Source: Rhodoferax sp.
Lineage (GTDB): Bacteria; Pseudomonadota; Gammaproteobacteria; Burkholderiales; Burkholderiaceae_C
Assembly: GCA_023231075.1 (NCBI GenBank)
Contig: JALNWC010000023.1
Span: 1-16,437, forward strand
Direction of reading: 5' to 3'
DNA length: 16,437 bases
Shown here: positions 13,059 through 16,437 of the stretch, one piece after another
Layout of the letters: every line of letters begins with the position of its first letter
How positions within the stretch are numbered: the first letter of the stretch is position 1
The notes under the pieces: model-generated
What the model was told of the DNA's origin: nothing
What the model saw: the letters and a program-made list of their open reading frames with translations, nothing else
Databases searched by the model: none
Position numbers and translations under genes: made by a program

Positions 13059-15080
13059 TCACCGCGCACGGCTACGCCAGACATGCCAGACGACGAAAAC
13101 CGCAATCAGGCCCAGGCCCAGTTCGTCGGTGAAGGGCAAGGCGACCACCAGCAGGCTGGCCGCTCCAATGGCCACCGCGCGTTCCACCGGGTTGAGCCGC
13201 GTGACCAAAAAGCCGATGGCACCGGCACCCCACATGGCAATCGCCACCAGCGCCTTGAAGACAATCCAGCTGGTGTCCAGCCAGTCGCCGCTCTGCAGCA
13301 TCAACGCCGGACTGTAGACCGCCATGAAGGGCACGATGAAGCCCGCAATCGCCACCCGTAGCGCCTGGATGCTGATCTTCAGGCCGCTGGTCCCGGCAAT
13401 CGGCGCTGCCGCAAAGGCGGCCAGGGCCACCGGCGGCGTCAGGTCGGCCATGATGCCGAAGTAGAAGACAAACATGTGCGACACCAGCAGCGGCACGCCC
13501 AGTTTCAGCAACACCGGCGCCGCCAGCGAGCTGGTGATGATGTAGTTGGGAATGGTGGGGATGCCCATGCCCAGCACCAGACAGATCAGCATGGTGAGCA
13601 GCAAGGCCAGAAACAGGCTGCTTTCGCCCACGGCGATGATTCTTCCGCCGAGCTCGGCCGCCACGCCGGTCAGGTTGATCATGCCGATGATGACCCCCAC
13701 CAGCGCGCAGGCAATGGCCACCGGCAGCGCGTGGCGGGCGCCGTCGACCATGGCCTTGACAGCCAGCCTGCGCGCATCACCGCCCACGCGACGGATCAGG
13801 CTCAAGGCCACCAGCAGCGCCACCACGACAAAAAACGCACCCACACCAAACTGGAAAAAACCCGCACAGGCCAGCCCCAGCAGTGCCCAAAACAGGCCGC
13901 GCAAGGCCAGGTTGCCGACCCCGGTCATGACCGCCGCGCCAAAAATCAGCACCACGGTGAGCGCCAGCCCCACGGTGCCGGAAAACAGCGGCGTGTAGCC
14001 TGAAAACAGCAACACCACCAGGCCCACCAGCGGCAGCAACAGGTACCAGCGCAGGCGCACCGCCGTCCAGGGGTTGGGGCACTGGTCTTTGGGCAGACCG
14101 TTGAGCCCCTTGTGGCCGGCTTCCAGGTGCACCATCCAGAAAGCGGTAATGAAATACAAAATGGCCGGGATCAGTGCCGCCTTGACGATGGCCACGTACG
14201 GCACGTTGATGGTTTCGGCCATGATGAAGGCCACCGCGCCCATCACCGGCGGCATGATCTGGCCGCCCATGCTGGCCGTGGCTTCGACGCCACCGGCAAA
14301 AGCCGGGCTGTAGCCAAAGCGCTTCATCAGCGGAATGGTGAACTGGCCCGTGGTGACCACATTGGCCACACCCGAGCCGTTGATGGTGCCCATCAGCCCT
14401 GAGGAGATCACCGACACCTTGGCCGGTCCGCCGCGCGTATGGCCGACCATGCCCATGGCAAAGTCATTGAACAGGTTGATCATGCCAGCCTGCTCCAGAA
14501 ACGCGCCGAACAGGATGAACAGGAAAATGTAGCTCGACGACACATAGGTGGGCGTGCCGTAAATGCCCTCGGTGCCAAAGCCCAGCGTGCTGACGATCTG
14601 GTCCACCCCAAAGCCCCGATGCGCCAGGGCGCCGGGCAGGTACTGGCCAAACAGGCCGTAGAGCAGAAACACACCGCAAATGATGGGCAGACCCCAGCCC
14701 ATGACGCGCCGCGCGGCCTCGAACACCAGCGCCACCGTGACCACGCCAATGACCCAGTCCATGGGGATGAGTTCACCGGCGCGCTGCGTCAGATCGGCCT
14801 CGAACAGCCAGTGGTACAGGCTGAAAACAAAGCCGGTCAGGCCCAGCAACCAACCCAAGGCCCGGCCTTTGGCGGCATGGCGCTCGCTGTCCTCAAAAGG
14901 CGGAAACAGCGTGTAAATCAGCAGCAGCACAAAACCCACATGCACCGCGCGCACCACCTGGCTCGAGAGCGGGCTGAACGCTGCGGTGATGAGCTGGAAG
15001 CTCGAAAACAGCAGGGCCACCCAGAAGATGGCTCGGCCCATGGTTTTGATTTGAGGTTCGTGGTCGTGGCTCATGGGCAT
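13059..15080 (-). CDS. TRAP transporter permease, fused 4TM/12TM (DctQM-type)
   Basis: A 673-residue inner-membrane protein joining the small (DctQ-like) and large (DctM-like) TRAP subunits, as is usual for TAXI-TRAP systems. The N-terminal part has four to five helices, including VRAVHVGFVLLLIYTLFPPF. The DctM part begins about residue 130 and carries the family blocks SSGLMGTINGSGVANVVTTG, then EATASMGGQIMPPVMGA, and later LVLGMGIPTIPNYIITSS. These glycine-rich blocks form the substrate path. It works with a periplasmic binding protein and uses an ion gradient rather than ATP. The start could be ATG 15078-15080 or ATG 15072-15074; the GAG spacing slightly favours the second. A hairpin terminator precedes the gene, so it is probably made in smaller amounts than the binding protein. 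Confidence 0.95.
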   Translation of the reverse strand: MPMSHDHEPQIKTMGRAIFWVALLFSSFQLITAAFSPLSSQVVRAVHVGFVLLLIYTLFPPFEDSERHAAKGRALGWLLGLTGFVFSLYHWLFEADLTQRAGELIPMDWVIGVVTVALVFEAARRVMGWGLPIICGVFLLYGLFGQYLPGALAHRGFGVDQIVSTLGFGTEGIYGTPTYVSSSYIFLFILFGAFLEQAGMINLFNDFAMGMVGHTRGGPAKVSVISSGLMGTINGSGVANVVTTGQFTIPLMKRFGYSPAFAGGVEATASMGGQIMPPVMGAVAFIMAETINVPYVAIVKAALIPAILYFITAFWMVHLEAGHKGLNGLPKDQCPNPWTAVRLRWYLLLPLVGLVVLLFSGYTPLFSGTVGLALTVVLIFGAAVMTGVGNLALRGLFWALLGLACAGFFQFGVGAFFVVVALLVALSLIRRVGGDARRLAVKAMVDGARHALPVAIACALVGVIIGMINLTGVAAELGGRIIAVGESSLFLALLLTMLICLVLGMGIPTIPNYIITSSLAAPVLLKLGVPLLVSHMFVFYFGIMADLTPPVALAAFAAAPIAGTSGLKISIQALRVAIAGFIVPFMAVYSPALMLQSGDWLDTSWIVFKALVAIAMWGAGAIGFLVTRLNPVERAVAIGAASLLVVALPFTDELGLGLIAVFVVWHVWRSRAR

Positions 15081-15093
15081 CTCGCAGAAATCT

Positions 15094-15123
15094 GAAACGA
15101 AAACGGCCCCGACAGTGGGGCCG
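15094..15123 (-). terminator. attenuating terminator between binding-protein and permease genes
   Basis: CGGCCCC (15104-15110) pairs perfectly with GGGGCCG (15117-15123) around a 6-base loop. On the minus strand the stem is followed by TTTTCGTTTC, an interrupted U-run. It lies 18 bp after the TAXI stop codon and ends about 14 bp before the permease start. The broken U-run suggests partial rather than full termination, a common way to make more binding protein than membrane subunit. Confidence 0.7.
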
Positions 15124-15141
15124 CAACAGGTCGCAAGCCGC

Positions 15142-16101
15142 TTACTTGATCAAGCCCACTTCCTTGTAATACCGGGCGGCACCGGGGTGCAGCGGCACCG
15201 GCATGCCCTTGATGGCGTTTTCGCGCTTGATGGCCTTGGCCGCGTTATGGGCCGCGTACAAGGTGTCGAGGTTGTCATACAAGGCCTTGGCCATCTGGTA
15301 GGCCAACTCATCGGACACGCCCGAATGCGTCACCAGAAAATTGGGAATCGCAGCGGTGGCTACGTCGGTGGTTTGTCCTGCGTAAGTATTGGCCGGAATG
15401 GTGGCCACCTGGTAAGCGGCATCGCCCACCTTGGTCACCACGTCAGCCGGGACCGGCACCACCACAATCTTGATCGAGGTGGCGAGGTCGCGGATGGAGG
15501 CCACGCCCAGACCCGCCGACTGCAAGGTGGCATCGAGCTGGCGATTTTTCATGAGTTCGACCGATTCGCCAAACGGCAGGTACTCGACCTTGCCGAGGTC
15601 AGCGTAGGACAGGCCGGCGGCTTTCAAAATGGCGCGGGCGTTGAGCTCGGTGCCGGATTTGGCGGCACCCACCGAGATGCGCTTGCCCTTGAGGTCGGCC
15701 ACCGTTTTGATGCCGCTGTCGGCATTGGCCACGATCTGGATGTAGTTGTTGTAGGTGGCAGACAGGCCACGCAGCTTGTCGAGCTTGGTCTTGAAACCGG
15801 CCTCTTCGACACCCCGCCAGGCGTTGGACACCGAGTCGGCCAGCGCCAGCGCCAGCTCACCGCGACCGGCCTGCAGCAGGTTGAGGTTCTCGGCCGACGC
15901 CTTGGTGACCTGCGCCGTGGATCGCACATCGGGAATGGATTTGGCATAAATTTGCGACAAGGCCACGCCCAACGGGTAATAGACGCCGCTCTGGCCGCCG
16001 GTGAGTACATTGACAAACTGCTGTTGCTGTGCCAGCGCGGCGCTGCTGATAAGGGCTGCGCCCAAAGTCAGGGCGAGGCCGATTTTTTTGATGAAAAACA
16101 T
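15142..16101 (-). CDS. TAXI-family TRAP transporter substrate-binding protein
   Basis: A 319-residue periplasmic protein. The ATG at 16099-16101 has GGAGA 9 bases upstream; an in-frame TTG three codons earlier is unlikely. The signal peptide is KK (5-6), a hydrophobic core and an AxA site (SSAALA, cleavage after A24). The mature protein begins with the TAXI hallmark VLTGGQSGVYYPLGVAL, then AQVTKASAENLNLLQAGRGE and ALADSVSNAW. Typical later blocks are VADLKGKRISVGAAKSGTE and IPANTYAGQTTDV. TAXI proteins bind small carboxylates, amino acids or related anions, but the ligand cannot be inferred from this sequence. It is first in its operon with the permease and DUF1850 genes. Confidence 0.95.
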   Translation of the reverse strand: MFFIKKIGLALTLGAALISSAALAQQQQFVNVLTGGQSGVYYPLGVALSQIYAKSIPDVRSTAQVTKASAENLNLLQAGRGELALALADSVSNAWRGVEEAGFKTKLDKLRGLSATYNNYIQIVANADSGIKTVADLKGKRISVGAAKSGTELNARAILKAAGLSYADLGKVEYLPFGESVELMKNRQLDATLQSAGLGVASIRDLATSIKIVVVPVPADVVTKVGDAAYQVATIPANTYAGQTTDVATAAIPNFLVTHSGVSDELAYQMAKALYDNLDTLYAAHNAAKAIKRENAIKGMPVPLHPGAARYYKEVGLIK

Positions 16102-16146
16102 GGGAATCAATCTCCAGTCAGTAAGTTTTGAAAACGGAAAACGACC

Positions 16147-16175
16147 AATATAAGTGAACCTCCATTATTGACCAA
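16147..16175 (-). promoter_or_regulatory. predicted sigma-70 promoter for the TAXI-TRAP operon
   Basis: On the minus strand, TTGGTC (16170-16175) and TATATT (16147-16152) are separated by exactly 17 bp; the -10 box matches the consensus at 5 of 6 positions. Transcription would begin near 16140, giving a leader of about 40 nt before the ATG at 16101. The -35 box overlaps the proposed proA -35 box on the other strand. Confidence 0.5.
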
Positions 16176-16194
16176 CTCGCCTGGCTTGTATGCT
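16168..16194 (+). promoter_or_regulatory. weak candidate promoter for proA
   Basis: TTGACC (16168-16173) matches the -35 consensus at 5 of 6 positions. TATGCT (16189-16194) matches the -10 at 4 of 6, but the spacer is only 15 bp. Use would give a leader of about 110 nt to the proA ATG. The -35 shares TTGACCAA with the TAXI promoter on the other strand. Confidence 0.3.
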
Positions 16195-16310
16195 GGTGCT
16201 CCCCCCACAAGGCTGGCTTATTTTGGCGAGCCGGCGACTGGGCGACCTGCCCGATAAATCAAGTACGATTCCCGGCCCGAGACCAAGCCAAGCCACCCAC
16301 GAGACCGTCC

Positions 16311-16437
16311 ATGTCGACATCTGATACAACCACCGACACCCAGACCCTGGGCCAGCAAGCCAAGCAGGCTTCTGCGCTCATGGCCAAAGCACCCGCAGCG
16401 ACCAGGAATGCCGCGCTGCGCAGCCTCGCCAAACTGC
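16311..16437 (+). CDS. proA: gamma-glutamyl phosphate reductase (glutamate-5-semialdehyde dehydrogenase), N-terminal fragment
   Basis: Only the first 42 codons are in the window. The N-terminus MSTSDTTTDTQTLGQQAKQA and the following SALMAKAPAATRNAALRSLAKL match the first helix of ProA, which in most bacteria reads as ..ak.As..la.a....N.aL..iA. ProA reduces gamma-glutamyl phosphate to glutamate semialdehyde in proline synthesis, using NADPH. The ATG at 16311 has only a weak upstream GAG. The call rests on a short segment, but the helix pattern is distinctive. The gene is divergent from the TAXI-TRAP operon, with a 209-bp spacer. Confidence 0.75.
   Translation, partial: MSTSDTTTDTQTLGQQAKQASALMAKAPAATRNAALRSLAKL

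Overview
The window looks like a chromosome segment from a betaproteobacterium of order Burkholderiales, most likely family Comamonadaceae (Rhodoferax/Polaromonas type). The basis is high G+C in most genes, a 67-residue omega subunit, the yicC-gmk-rpoZ-spoT cluster beside a kinase-phosphatase-rph-rdgB-hemW cluster, and the TAXI-TRAP genes. This placement is from recognition of protein families and gene order, not from a database search.

Layout. 1-351 holds the frameshifted 3' remnant of a type I restriction specificity gene (hsdS), with lower G+C than the rest. 352-810 encodes a small lipoprotein. 840-2005 (minus strand) is a TerC-family membrane protein followed by a universal stress protein, and divergent from it at 2110-3459 is a CPA1-type Na+/H+ antiporter. 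3450-7728 (minus strand) is an RNA/nucleotide and stringent-response block in transcriptional order yicC, gmk, rpoZ, spoT. A strong terminator lies between rpoZ and spoT, and a 103-bp MITE-like element lies between yicC and gmk. Divergent from yicC, 7808-10923 is a tightly coupled plus-strand operon: Hanks-type Ser/Thr kinase, PP2C phosphatase, RNase PH (rph) and the XTP/dITP pyrophosphatase (rdgB). A 322-bp non-coding stretch follows, then hemW (11246-12508).

12522-16101 (minus strand) is a TAXI-type TRAP transporter operon in the order binding protein, fused 4TM/12TM permease, DUF1850 protein. A hairpin attenuator sits between the first two genes and a REP-like palindrome between the last two. 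The window ends in the first 42 codons of proA on the plus strand, whose predicted promoter overlaps the divergent TAXI promoter.

The least explained feature is the rdgB-hemW intergenic region. It contains two 76-nt inverted units in opposite orientation. They share a perfect 25-nt loop, but their stems differ at many positions with both sides of the base pair changed, so both copies still fold. A third, smaller hairpin with the same apical motif lies between them. This is the best candidate for an undescribed element. The hsdS decay, the MITE-like element and the terminator upstream of spoT are the other points worth checking.
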